NCBI RefSeq assembly: GCF_025371035.1
Contig: NZ_JANZXB010000001.1
Location: 1-64,000, forward strand
DNA: 64,000 nt
Origin: Sphingomonas sp. LC-1
Lineage (GTDB): Bacteria; Pseudomonadota; Alphaproteobacteria; Sphingomonadales; Sphingomonadaceae
Reading direction: 5' to 3'
Notes under the pieces: generated by a model
What the model was told of the DNA's origin: nothing
The model's database searches: none
The model's input: only the letters and a program-made list of their open reading frames with translations
Position numbers and translations under genes: made by a program
Part shown: one piece after another, positions 18,082-26,791 of the stretch
How the letters are laid out: every line of letters starts with the position of its first letter
Position numbering within the stretch: the first letter of the stretch is position 1

Positions 18082-19868
18082 GCCCGGCGCATCCCGATCC
18101 GGAAGCCTGCGCCGCCCAGCGAAGACGCTGTGGTTTCCAACATGCCCCCAAACTCCGTCATGATGTCCCTCGCAATCCCCAGCCCGAGCCCCAGCCCATC
18201 GGGCTTGCCGGTCACGAAGGGGGTGAAGATGTCCGATGCGATCGCGGGGTCCAGCCCCGGCCCATTGTCCTCGACCGTCAGTTCGACCCGGTCCGCATGT
18301 TCGGTGACGGTCAGGCGGACCCGCGGGTCCGGCCGCCCCGCCACCGCATCCAGCGCGTTCTGCAAGAGATTGACCAGCACCTGCTCCAACCGTACCCGCC
18401 CCGCCAGCACGATGGGCAGCGCGCCGCCCATGGGTCGCTCCAGCGCGACGCCCGCGCTACGGAAGCGGTCGCCGATCAACAGCATCGTGCCGTCCAGCAC
18501 CTCGTCCAGCGACACCTGCCCCAGCCCCTGCGTGCCCCGCCTCGCAAAACGTCGCATTTCCTGAACGATCGAGCCGATCCGCTCGGTCAGCGAGACGATG
18601 GTGGTCAGGTTGCCGTCGGCCTTGTCCGGCTGGCTGCGCAACAGGAAGGTTCGCGCATTGTCGGCCAGCGTCCGGATCGCCGCGACAGGCTGGTTGATCT
18701 CGTGCGCGACGCCAGCGGTGATCGAACCCAGCGAGCCCAGCCGATTGGCCTGAGCCAGCTCCTCGCGCGCGGCGCGGAAGCGCTGGTCCGCGCGGATGCG
18801 CTCGGCGAATCCGACCGTCAGGCGGTCATTGGTGGCGCGCAATTCGGCGGTACGCCGGGCCACCTCGGCCTCGAGCGACTCTCGTGCCAGCGCCGCGCGC
18901 TCGGCCCGCGTGCGTCGCCAGATGGCGAGCAGCGTCAAGCCGATCAGTCCGACCGCGATCAGCGCCGTGGCGGACCGGACCCAGCTATCGGCCTCGCGAA
19001 GCGCTTGGGCGGAGGGCAGGATATGGACCAGCTGCCAACGCGGCAGCGGCGCCGCGATCGCGCCGACCACATAGCGGGTGCCGTCACGATCGACCGCGCG
19101 CTCGCCGGTGATACGGAATGGGCTGGGCCGAAGCCTGCGCTCCCCGAATTGCTGGCTTTCCGCGATCTCGCCTCGCGCGGTCGGAGTGAGCGGGCGCATA
19201 ATGGTGAATTGCGCCTGGGGATCGGTCGCCACCACGACGACGCCGTGATCGTCCAGCAACAGGGTCTGCCCCGGATCGCTGGTCCAGGCCTGGACGATCC
19301 GCGCGAACTCGACCTTCACCACCACCACGCCGTCCGGCGCTTCGGCGGGCCCGATGCGCCGCGCAAGGAACAGGCCCGGCCTGTGGCTGGTGTTCCCCAG
19401 CGCGAAATATTCGGATGTCCCGGCACGCAAAGCCTGGCGGAAATAGGGGCGAAAACTATAGTCGCGGCCGACGAAACTCTCGCGTTCGCCCGCATTCGAG
19501 GCCGCGATGGTGCGCCCCTGGCGATCGATGGCGTAGATCACCGGCGCGCCGGTCCGCTCTGCCAGGCCTCTCAACTTTTCGTTCAGCCGCTCGACCGCCC
19601 TGCTCGACCCGTTGCGCAGAGCGGCGCCCACATCGGGATATTCGGCCAGCACGATGGGCAGGAGCCGAAAGCGTTGCAGCTCGCTGTTCAGCAGCCGCTC
19701 CTGTTGCCGGGCGATACGCGCCGCTTCGGAGCGAAGCCCCGTCATCGCCTGTCGATGGGCATAGACGCGCAGCGCCAGCGACGCCGCCAGGGCAAGCAGC
19801 AGCACTGCCAGCATCGGCATCGCATAGCGCCGCACATAGCGACGGGTCAGGGAAGGCGTGTCGGCCAT
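18078..19868 (-). CDS. DctB-like sensor histidine kinase
   Basis: This 596-residue membrane kinase has TM1 near residues 15-35, a periplasmic double-PDC (Cache-like) domain of about 250 residues, TM2 (SATALIAVGLIGLTLLAIW), a coiled linker, an H-box (ITAGVAHEINQPVAAIRT), and ATP-binding N, G1 and G2 boxes (NLLQNALDAV, DNGPGL, GLGLGLGIA). This is the DctB architecture for sensing C4-dicarboxylates. The start at 19868 places one signal anchor at the N-terminus. Longer frames reaching 19970 lack a ribosome site. Divergent dctA is a probable target. Confidence 0.83.
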   Translation of the reverse strand: MADTPSLTRRYVRRYAMPMLAVLLLALAASLALRVYAHRQAMTGLRSEAARIARQQERLLNSELQRFRLLPIVLAEYPDVGAALRNGSSRAVERLNEKLRGLAERTGAPVIYAIDRQGRTIAASNAGERESFVGRDYSFRPYFRQALRAGTSEYFALGNTSHRPGLFLARRIGPAEAPDGVVVVKVEFARIVQAWTSDPGQTLLLDDHGVVVVATDPQAQFTIMRPLTPTARGEIAESQQFGERRLRPSPFRITGERAVDRDGTRYVVGAIAAPLPRWQLVHILPSAQALREADSWVRSATALIAVGLIGLTLLAIWRRTRAERAALARESLEAEVARRTAELRATNDRLTVGFAERIRADQRFRAAREELAQANRLGSLGSITAGVAHEINQPVAAIRTLADNARTFLLRSQPDKADGNLTTIVSLTERIGSIVQEMRRFARRGTQGLGQVSLDEVLDGTMLLIGDRFRSAGVALERPMGGALPIVLAGRVRLEQVLVNLLQNALDAVAGRPDPRVRLTVTEHADRVELTVEDNGPGLDPAIASDIFTPFVTGKPDGLGLGLGIARDIMTEFGGMLETTASSLGGAGFRIGMRRA

Positions 19869-20064
19869 ATGTGCGGAATATCGCAACAGGCCATGCGACG
19901 CCATGCGGAATTTCGCGCGCAATCCATGGCTTTCAGATTCTTTATCGCCTATTATCAATGTCTTATGCATGCTCTAAGGAGATTTGGATTCCCGGGCGCT
20001 TGCCCGCACACTGTTGCCAACTCGGAGCGTGGCCCACCGCGCCCGGAGCCCATTTTTGCAGAGG

Positions 20065-21399
20065 ATGACGAAAGCGATGATCGCTCAGGATTATGCCGTC
20101 GCGGAGGCCCCCAAGCGGGCCCGCGTCTGGTCCCATCTCTACGTACAGGTTCTGTTCGCCATCGCGCTGGGTGCGATCATCGGACATTTCTGGCCCAGCT
20201 TCGGCGAGGCGCTGAAACCGCTGGGTGACGGCTTCATCAAGCTGGTGAAGATGATCATCGCCCCCGTCATCTTCCTGACGGTGGTCACCGGCATTGCCGG
20301 GATGCGCGAGCTCGGCTCGGTCGGTCGGGTCGCGGGCAAGGCTTTCTTCTACTTCATCAGCGTCTCCACCCTGGCGCTGATCGTCGGCCTGATCGTCGCC
20401 AATGTCGTTCAGCCGGGTGCGGGCATGAATGTCGACCCCGCCACGCTAAACGCCGGGTCGGTCACCGAATATGCCGCCAAGGCGCATGACACGACCATCA
20501 CCGGCTTCCTGCTGGGCATCATTCCCGACACCTTGGTCAGCGCCTTCACCCAGGGTAACATCCTGCAGGTGCTGATGGTGGCGATCCTGTTCGGCATCGC
20601 CATGGCGCTGGTCGGCGAACCCGCCAAGCCGCTGCTGAACAGCCTGGAGCGGCTGAGCATCGTCGTTTTCCGTCTCGTCGGCATCCTGATGCGCGCCGCG
20701 CCCATCGGTGCGTTCGGTGCCATCGCCTTCACCATCGGTAAGTATGGCGTAGGCAGCCTGGTCAGCCTCGGCGCGCTGGTGGCAACCTTCTACCTCACCT
20801 CGATCCTGTTCGTCGTGGTCGTGCTGGGCACCATCGCCCGCCTCAACGGCTTTTCGGTCCTGAAGCTGATCCGTTATCTCAAGGCCGAGCTGCTGCTCGT
20901 CCTCGGCACCTCGTCCTCAGAGGCGGCGCTGCCCAGCCTGCTGCAGAAGATGGAGAAGGCCGGTTGCGAAAAGTCGGTGGTCGGCCTGGTCGTGCCGACG
21001 GGCTATTCGTTCAACCTGGACGGTACCAACATCTATATGACGCTGGCGGCGCTGTTCATCGCGCAGGCGTGCGGCGTAGACCTGACGCTGGGTCAGCAGT
21101 TGATGCTGCTGCTGGTCGCGATGCTCAGCTCGAAGGGCGCGGCGGGCGTCACCGGTGCGGGCTTCATCACGCTGGCCGCCACCCTGTCGATCGTGCCGAC
21201 CGTGCCGCTGGCGGGCATGGCGCTGATCCTGGGCATCGACCGGTTCATGTCGGAATGTCGCAGCCTGACCAACTTCATCGGCAACGCGGTCGCCACCGTC
21301 GTCGTCGCTCGCTGGGAAGGCGCGCTGGACAAGGACGCACTGGACGCGGCACTGGAGAAGAAGCCCGCCCTTCCGGCGGCTCAGGCGGTACTGGCCTGA
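20065..21399 (+). CDS. dctA: C4-dicarboxylate transporter DctA (DAACS family)
   Basis: This inner-membrane sodium or proton symporter takes up succinate, fumarate and malate, 444 residues. Signature segments are [55 protein letters not shown] (the serine-rich re-entrant loop) and [16 protein letters not shown]. Starts at 20065 or 20077 are both in frame and neither has ideal Shine-Dalgarno spacing. A TTG at 19984 sits too close to AAGGAG. Divergent from the DctB/DctD-like pair. Confidence 0.92.
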   Translation: MTKAMIAQDYAVAEAPKRARVWSHLYVQVLFAIALGAIIGHFWPSFGEALKPLGDGFIKLVKMIIAPVIFLTVVTGIAGMRELGSVGRVAGKAFFYFISVSTLALIVGLIVANVVQPGAGMNVDPATLNAGSVTEYAAKAHDTTITGFLLGIIPDTLVSAFTQGNILQVLMVAILFGIAMALVGEPAKPLLNSLERLSIVVFRLVGILMRAAPIGAFGAIAFTIGKYGVGSLVSLGALVATFYLTSILFVVVVLGTIARLNGFSVLKLIRYLKAELLLVLGTSSSEAALPSLLQKMEKAGCEKSVVGLVVPTGYSFNLDGTNIYMTLAALFIAQACGVDLTLGQQLMLLLVAMLSSKGAAGVTGAGFITLAATLSIVPTVPLAGMALILGIDRFMSECRSLTNFIGNAVATVVVARWEGALDKDALDAALEKKPALPAAQAVLA

Positions 21400-21409
21400 C
21401 ACGCATCCT

Positions 21410-21437
21410 GATCCAGCCGATCCCGGTCGGCTGGATC
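21410..21437 (+). other. 11-bp perfect hairpin between dctA and the porin gene
   Basis: GATCCAGCCGA (21410-21420) pairs with TCGGCTGGATC (21427-21437) around a six-base loop, ten bases after the dctA stop. There is no T tract, so it may be a weak terminator, a processing site or a 3'-end stabiliser. Confidence 0.6.
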
Positions 21438-21503
21438 GGCCGTCTACACGGATGCGAAAGAAGACCGACTGTATGACAGATCGGTCCGATTGAGGGGATT
21501 GTT

Positions 21504-22994
21504 ATGAAGAAGTTTTTTGGGCTCGCTGGAACGGCCGTCATAGCCGTGATGGCGCCGCTCGCCGCGCCAGCCCAGGCCCAAACCGCCACGCCAAAGGCCG
21601 CCGCCGAACCTGCAAGCCCGGCCAGCACCGCCTATCCCAGCACGGCGGCGGGCGATGGCAATACGGTCGGTGGCTATAACCAGTCTCGCTGGGCGGAGGA
21701 CTGGCGCAAATTATGCGATCCGGCCAAGCGCGACGATCCCATCGACGCGCTCAAATGCGTGAAGCTGACCCAGGATGGCAAATCCTATATCACCTTCTCG
21801 GGCGAGTTGCGGACGCGGGTGAACCTGACCACCAACCCCAATCTGCGCGAGGTCGAGCAGCAGCGGCAGGATATTGCCCGCATCGTCGGTGGCGCCGACG
21901 TCCATCTGGGCGATCATTTCCGCGTCTTCGGCGAACTGGGCCGGGCCGAACTGCAGGGCATCAACCTGGGCTCACCGGCCGGCAATCTGCGCAACCAACT
22001 GACCGTGCAGCAGCTTTTTGCAGAGGTGAAGGGCAAGGCCCTGGGGTTGGACGTGGGCGTTCGTGCGGGACGCCAGGAATTTTTCGACGGGCCGCAGCTT
22101 CTGACGGTCGGTCGTGACAACAATACGCTTTATTTCGTGCTCGACGGGGTGCGCGCCTATGCGCGGGGCAAGAATGCCCGCGTCGACCTGTTCGACCTGA
22201 ATTACGTCAATTACGGCTTCGGCGGCATCAGCGACGACAAGACCAATCCCGATGTCCGGTTCACCGGCGCCACCTTCGGCTTTCGCCTGTCGCCCAAATT
22301 GTTCGGCGGCTCGAAGCTGTTTCTCGATCCCTTCATCTGGCGGCTGCGCAATCGCCGCGCGACTTGGGGCGGCGTGATCGCGCCGGAGGAACGGTATTTC
22401 CTCGGCCTGCACGCCTATGGCGATGCCGGGCCGGTCAATATCGACTGGACCCTCAACAATCAGCGCGGGACGTTCGGCAATCGCGACATCTCCGCCTGGC
22501 AGGCTTTCATCGCGCAGACCTATCGCCTGGGCAAGAAGCCGGACGCGCCGCGTGTGGGCTTCCATGTCGACTATGGGTCGGGCGGGGGCACCTATGACCG
22601 CAGCGGTGACCTGAACACCACCAGCGGCCTGTTCGGCAACAATATCTATTACAGCTATGGCCTCTTCCTGACGCCGACCAACCTGCTGTACGCCGCGCCA
22701 AATTTCACCTTTACCCCGTTGAAGGGCGTGCGGCTCGCGACCGAATATGGCTTTGCCTGGCGGCCCGACGAGTTCGACGCGGTCTACCGTGCCAGCGGCG
22801 CGGCGTGGCCGGGTACGCAGAATGTGCGCGGGAAGAAAATCGGCGAGGTCGCGCGTTTGCAGGCGGTATGGACCATCACACCGCGCCTGTCCTTCACCGG
22901 ACGCTACGAGCATTTCCGGGCGGGCGAGGTGCTGGACCGCGCCAATCTGAAGAGTTCCGACTTCTGGGCGGGCTGGCTCAGCTTCCGCTTCTAA
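21504..22994 (+). CDS. Alginate-export family outer-membrane protein
   Basis: This 496-residue protein has a Sec signal (cleavage near APAQA) and a long beta-rich region that matches the alginate-export porin family (AlgE-like), ending in an aromatic beta-strand (WLSFRF) as outer-membrane barrels do. Recognisable parts are GELRTRVNL, RIVGGADVHLG and GVRAGRQEFFDGPQ. In sphingomonads such porins often serve general uptake rather than alginate secretion. Position between dctA and a KgtP-like carrier suggests an outer-membrane route for organic acids. GGGGATTGTT precedes the ATG. Confidence 0.75.
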   Translation: MKKFFGLAGTAVIAVMAPLAAPAQAQTATPKAAAEPASPASTAYPSTAAGDGNTVGGYNQSRWAEDWRKLCDPAKRDDPIDALKCVKLTQDGKSYITFSGELRTRVNLTTNPNLREVEQQRQDIARIVGGADVHLGDHFRVFGELGRAELQGINLGSPAGNLRNQLTVQQLFAEVKGKALGLDVGVRAGRQEFFDGPQLLTVGRDNNTLYFVLDGVRAYARGKNARVDLFDLNYVNYGFGGISDDKTNPDVRFTGATFGFRLSPKLFGGSKLFLDPFIWRLRNRRATWGGVIAPEERYFLGLHAYGDAGPVNIDWTLNNQRGTFGNRDISAWQAFIAQTYRLGKKPDAPRVGFHVDYGSGGGTYDRSGDLNTTSGLFGNNIYYSYGLFLTPTNLLYAAPNFTFTPLKGVRLATEYGFAWRPDEFDAVYRASGAAWPGTQNVRGKKIGEVARLQAVWTITPRLSFTGRYEHFRAGEVLDRANLKSSDFWAGWLSFRF

Positions 22995-23031
22995 GTCCTT
23001 CACCATCGACACGAACATAAGGGAGAGCATC

Positions 23032-24324
23032 ATGTCGAACAGCACGACCGATCCGGGACGGCAGAGGCTGAAGTCCATCATCGGCGGATCGACCGGCAAT
23101 CTGGTCGAGTGGTTCGACTGGTATGTCTACTCGGCCTTCACCCTCTATTTCGCGCCGCACTTCTTTCCGTCCGAGAACCGCACGGCGCAGTTGTTGAGCG
23201 CCGCGGCGGTGTTCGCGGTCGGCTTCGTCATGCGACCGGTGGGCGCATGGGTGATGGGCATCTATGCCGATCGCAAGGGGCGTAAGGCGGGTCTCAGCCT
23301 GTCGGTCACGCTGATGTGCATGGGATCGCTGATCATCGCGGTCACGCCTGGCTATGGCAGCATCGGCATTGCCGCGCCCGCGCTGCTGGTCATCGCGCGT
23401 CTGATGCAGGGTCTGTCGGTCGGCGGCGAATATGGCGCCAGCGCGACCTATCTATCGGAGATGGCTGGCAAGGATCGACGCGGTTTCTTCTCGTCCTTTC
23501 AATATGTCACGCTGATCTCCGGCCAGTTGCTGGCGATCTGCGTGCTGCTGATCCTGCAATCGACGTTGAGCGAGGCGGCGCTCGACGAATGGGGCTGGCG
23601 CATCCCCTTCGCACTAGGCGCGGTGCTGGCGGTCGTCGTCTTCTACATTCGGCGCGGCCTGTCGGAGACCAAGAGCTTCGAGAACGTCAAGAAGGAGGGG
23701 CAGCCGCAATCGGGGCTGATCCAGCTCTTCACCAAGCATCCCAGGGAAACGATGACGGTCATGCTGCTGACCGCCGGGGGTACGCTCGCCTTCTATGCCT
23801 ATTCGATCTACATGCAGAAGTTCCTGGTCAACACCAGCGGCTTCAGCCGCGAGGTGGCGAGCCAGATCAACGCCGTCACCCTGTTCGTCTTCATGCTCCT
23901 GCAGCCGGTGGCGGGCGGCCTGTCGGACCGGATCGGTCGCAAGCCGTTGATGGTCGCGTTCGGCATTGCGGGCGTGCTGTTCACCTATCCGATCTTCTCG
24001 ACGCTGGAGACGACGCGTGATCCGATGGTGGCGGGCGCGCTGGTGATGGCGGCGCTGATCATCGTGACCGGCTACACCTCGATCAACGCGGTGGTGAAGG
24101 CGGAACTGTTCCCGGCCCATATCCGGGCGCTGGGCGTCGCCCTGCCCTATGCGCTGGCCAACACCATCTTCGGCGGCACGGCGGAGTCGGTCGCCCTGCT
24201 GTTCAAGAAATGGGGCTTCGAACAGGGCTTCTACTGGTACGTCACCGCGATGATCGGCATCTCGCTCATCGTCTATCTGCGGATGCGCGATACCGGCAAG
24301 AACAGCCAGATCGTCGAGGACTGA
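23032..24324 (+). CDS. MFS metabolite:H+ symporter, KgtP-like (alpha-ketoglutarate permease type)
   Basis: This 430-residue carrier has 12 membrane spans. The metabolite:proton symporter signatures are GNLVEWFDWYVYS at the first span, PVGAWVMGIYADRKGRKAGL between spans 2 and 3, and MQGLSVGGEYGASATYLSEMA in span 4. The closest well-known relative is KgtP. It follows the porin by 37 bp with GGGAGAG before the ATG, so the two are probably cotranscribed for dicarboxylate or oxoacid uptake. Confidence 0.83.
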   Translation: MSNSTTDPGRQRLKSIIGGSTGNLVEWFDWYVYSAFTLYFAPHFFPSENRTAQLLSAAAVFAVGFVMRPVGAWVMGIYADRKGRKAGLSLSVTLMCMGSLIIAVTPGYGSIGIAAPALLVIARLMQGLSVGGEYGASATYLSEMAGKDRRGFFSSFQYVTLISGQLLAICVLLILQSTLSEAALDEWGWRIPFALGAVLAVVVFYIRRGLSETKSFENVKKEGQPQSGLIQLFTKHPRETMTVMLLTAGGTLAFYAYSIYMQKFLVNTSGFSREVASQINAVTLFVFMLLQPVAGGLSDRIGRKPLMVAFGIAGVLFTYPIFSTLETTRDPMVAGALVMAALIIVTGYTSINAVVKAELFPAHIRALGVALPYALANTIFGGTAESVALLFKKWGFEQGFYWYVTAMIGISLIVYLRMRDTGKNSQIVED

Positions 24325-24327
24325 TCC

Positions 24328-25206
24328 TCACCCACCCCGCGCGGCCAGGACCCGCGATACGATCGGGCCAAGGCTTTCCACCTTGGCCCGATCCATATGG
24401 GAGACATGGGTGATCAGCGCCTGATCGAGCACGGTGTCGATCGGCGACGGCGTCCGCCCCTCGGGCAGCAGGCGCGCGAGTTCCACCACCAGCGCGCGGG
24501 CGGTCGCAGCATTGGCCGATAGTTGCGCCAGCACCGCATCCACCTCGACATGCGCCTCGCCCTCGCGCCAGCAATCATAGTCGGTCACCATGCCGATCAG
24601 GGCGTAGGGCAGCTCCGCCTCGCGTGCGAGTTTGGCCTCGGGCATGGCGGTCATGCCGATCACGTCCGCGCCCCATTGACGATAGAGATGGCTTTCCGCC
24701 CGCGTCGAGAATTGCGGCCCCTCCATCGCCAGATAGGTGCCGCCATGCGCGACCGACGCCCCTGCCCGCTCCGCCGCAGTGGCCGCAAGGCCGGACAGGC
24801 GCGGGCAGACCGGGTCCGCCATAGAGACATGAGCGACCAGCCCCGCTCCGAAGAAGCTGGTATCCCGGTGCACCGTCCGGTCGATGAACTGGTCCACCGC
24901 GACGAAATGGCCCGGCGGCAGTTCTTCGCGCAACGATCCGATAGCGGAGATCGCCAGCACATCGGTACAGCCCGCCAGCTTCAACGCATGGATATTGGCG
25001 CGCGCATTGACCTCGGTCGGCGACAGCCGGTGTCCGCGACCATGGCGTGGTAGGAAGACGAACCGCACCGCCCCGATCCGCCCCCGGACCAGCGTGTCGG
25101 ACGGCGCGCCCCAAGGCGTGTCGACGACCAAAGGCTCGACATCCTCCATCATGTCGATCGCATAAAAGCCTGAGCCGCCGATGATCCCGATCGTCCAGCC
25201 CGTCAT
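24328..25206 (-). CDS. mtnP: S-methyl-5'-thioadenosine phosphorylase
   Basis: This enzyme splits methylthioadenosine with phosphate into adenine and methylthioribose-1-phosphate, part of methionine salvage. The 292-residue protein has the purine-phosphorylase family-2 pattern: IGIIGGSGFY, LPRHGRGHRLSPTEVN, ISAIGSLREE, GGTYLAMEGPQFSTRAES and GMTAMPEAKLARE. The RBS AGGAG precedes ATG 25206. Its 3' end carries a perfect 13-bp inverted repeat at 24361-24393 and faces the MFS gene with a 3-bp gap. Confidence 0.92.
   Translation of the reverse strand: MTGWTIGIIGGSGFYAIDMMEDVEPLVVDTPWGAPSDTLVRGRIGAVRFVFLPRHGRGHRLSPTEVNARANIHALKLAGCTDVLAISAIGSLREELPPGHFVAVDQFIDRTVHRDTSFFGAGLVAHVSMADPVCPRLSGLAATAAERAGASVAHGGTYLAMEGPQFSTRAESHLYRQWGADVIGMTAMPEAKLAREAELPYALIGMVTDYDCWREGEAHVEVDAVLAQLSANAATARALVVELARLLPEGRTPSPIDTVLDQALITHVSHMDRAKVESLGPIVSRVLAARGG
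24361..24393. repeat. Perfect 13-bp inverted repeat inside the mtnP 3' end
   Basis: GATCGGGCCAAGG (24361-24373) and CCTTGGCCCGATC (24381-24393) flank a seven-base loop. It lies within the last 25 codons of mtnP and just beyond the stop of the convergent MFS gene. It could terminate or stabilise the MFS transcript while still coding for protein. Confidence 0.75.
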
Positions 25207-25258
25207 ATCGTGCTCCTGTTCCACCGGGCGTCGGTTAGGCCCTTCGCCCCGCAAAGCA

Positions 25259-25291
25259 AAGGGGCGTGAACGGTTGCCCGCCACGCCCCTT
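25259..25291 (-). terminator. Likely terminator of the RND efflux operon
   Basis: AAGGGGCGTG (25259-25268) pairs perfectly with CACGCCCCTT (25282-25291) around a 13-base loop, 30 bases after the NodT-type gene stop. The U-tract is poor (TTTGCTTTG), so termination may be partial before mtnP. Confidence 0.6.
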
Positions 25292-25321
25292 CTCCAACAG
25301 GCCGACCAGGGAGGGGGGGAT

Positions 25322-26791
25322 TTAGCCGGCCGTCGGAACCGTGGTTGCCGAACCCGTTTCGCGAAGGCCGCCGCCCAGCGCGACATAGAGCGTCACGTCG
25401 TTCTGGAGCGCGGCGCTGCGCAGGGTCAGCAATTGCTGTTCGGCGGAGAACAGATTGCGCTCCGCGTCCAGCACTTCGAGATAGATGGCGATGCCATTGG
25501 TGTAGCGAAGCCGCGCCGTGCGGGCCAGGCGGCGCTGAGCCTCGACGGCGCGGGTCTGGGCCTCGATCTGCTCGGCATAGCGACGACGGGCGACCAGGGC
25601 GTCCGCCACCTCGCGGAAAGCGCCCTGAACGGTTCGCTGATAGGCGGCGGTCAGTTCCTCGGCCTGCGCGCGGCTCAACCGCAACTGGGCGTTGCGGCGG
25701 CCCCAGTCGAAGATGGGCAGCAGCGCGGCCCCCTGAACCTGATATTGCTGCGAATTGCCGTCGATCAGGCTGCTCAGCGCGGGCGATACGAAGCCCGCCA
25801 GACCGGTCAGCGAAATGCTGGGCAGGAATGCCGCGCGCGCCGCGCCGATATTGGCATTGGCGGCGAGCAATTGCTGCTCGGCCTGAAGCACATCGGGCCG
25901 GTTGACCAAAAGCGCCGAAGGGAGACCGGGTTCGATCGCGGCAAACTGGTTCTGATCGCCCAGGCGCCGTCCGGCAGGAAGCGCGTTCGTGATCGGGCCG
26001 CCGACCAGCACCGTCAGCAGATTCTGCGATTGCGCCACCGTCCGGCGAAGCTCGGCCAGTTGCGTTTCGGCCTGGGTCAGCAGAGCCGCCGCCTGATCGT
26101 AATCGACGCTGGAGGTCACGCCCGCATCCATGCGCCGCTTGGCGATGCCCAGCCCTTCGCGGCGGCTGGCCACGGTGCGTTCGGCCAGCGCAATCTGTTC
26201 TTCGGCAGCGCGAATTTGAAGATAGGTCGCGGCGACCTGGCCGACCAGAGACAGGCGGAAGGCGCGCTCGGCCTCCACCGTCGCCAGAAACTGCCGCCGC
26301 TGCACCTCCGCGAGATTGCGGACCCGACCCCAGAAATCCAGTTCGAAGCTGGAGACGCGGGCCCCCAGCGAGAACTGGTTGTAGGTGATCGAGGTCGGGC
26401 TCTCGGAATCGCCCGCACCCGGAATCGCATTGCCGAGGCCCAGCGAATTGAGGGGAACCCGTGTCCGCGACGCCCCGGCCTGCGCATCGAGCGCCGGCAG
26501 GCGTTGCGCGTCCTGAATGCGATATTGCGCGCGCGCCTGCTCCACCCGGGCCACCGCCTGGGCGAGATCGCGGTTATTGGTCAGCGCGGCGGCGATATAG
26601 GCCTTGAGTTGTTCGTCGGCGAAGAACTCGCGCCAACCGATCTCCGCCGCCGTGCGGCTGCCGGTCCCGGCATCGGGATAGGTGGCGGAGACGGGTGCGA
26701 TAGGCTGACGATATTGCGGTGCCAGGTTACAACCCGACAGCGCGCTCGTCAGCGCCAGGGCGGCAGCGACGCGGGGGAACGACTTACGCAT
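25322..26791 (-). CDS. RND efflux outer-membrane lipoprotein (NodT/OprM family)
   Basis: This TolC-like outer-membrane channel of the tripartite pump has 489 residues. The lipobox is ALSGC. Two outer-membrane-efflux domains follow with typical segments PDAGTGS...WREFFADEQL, RVSSFELDFWGRVRNL, LVNRPDVLQAEQQLLAANANIGAARAAF and LPIFDWGRRNA in order. Its ATG overlaps the RND pump stop by eight bases. Last gene of the MFP-RND-NodT operon. Confidence 0.93.
   Translation of the reverse strand: MRKSFPRVAAALALTSALSGCNLAPQYRQPIAPVSATYPDAGTGSRTAAEIGWREFFADEQLKAYIAAALTNNRDLAQAVARVEQARAQYRIQDAQRLPALDAQAGASRTRVPLNSLGLGNAIPGAGDSESPTSITYNQFSLGARVSSFELDFWGRVRNLAEVQRRQFLATVEAERAFRLSLVGQVAATYLQIRAAEEQIALAERTVASRREGLGIAKRRMDAGVTSSVDYDQAAALLTQAETQLAELRRTVAQSQNLLTVLVGGPITNALPAGRRLGDQNQFAAIEPGLPSALLVNRPDVLQAEQQLLAANANIGAARAAFLPSISLTGLAGFVSPALSSLIDGNSQQYQVQGAALLPIFDWGRRNAQLRLSRAQAEELTAAYQRTVQGAFREVADALVARRRYAEQIEAQTRAVEAQRRLARTARLRYTNGIAIYLEVLDAERNLFSAEQQLLTLRSAALQNDVTLYVALGGGLRETGSATTVPTAG

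Noticed and set aside
17961-20228. A 755-codon frame on the plus strand
   Set aside because: It runs antisense to the histidine kinase and partly to the regulator. The composition is a GC artefact and no domain is seen.
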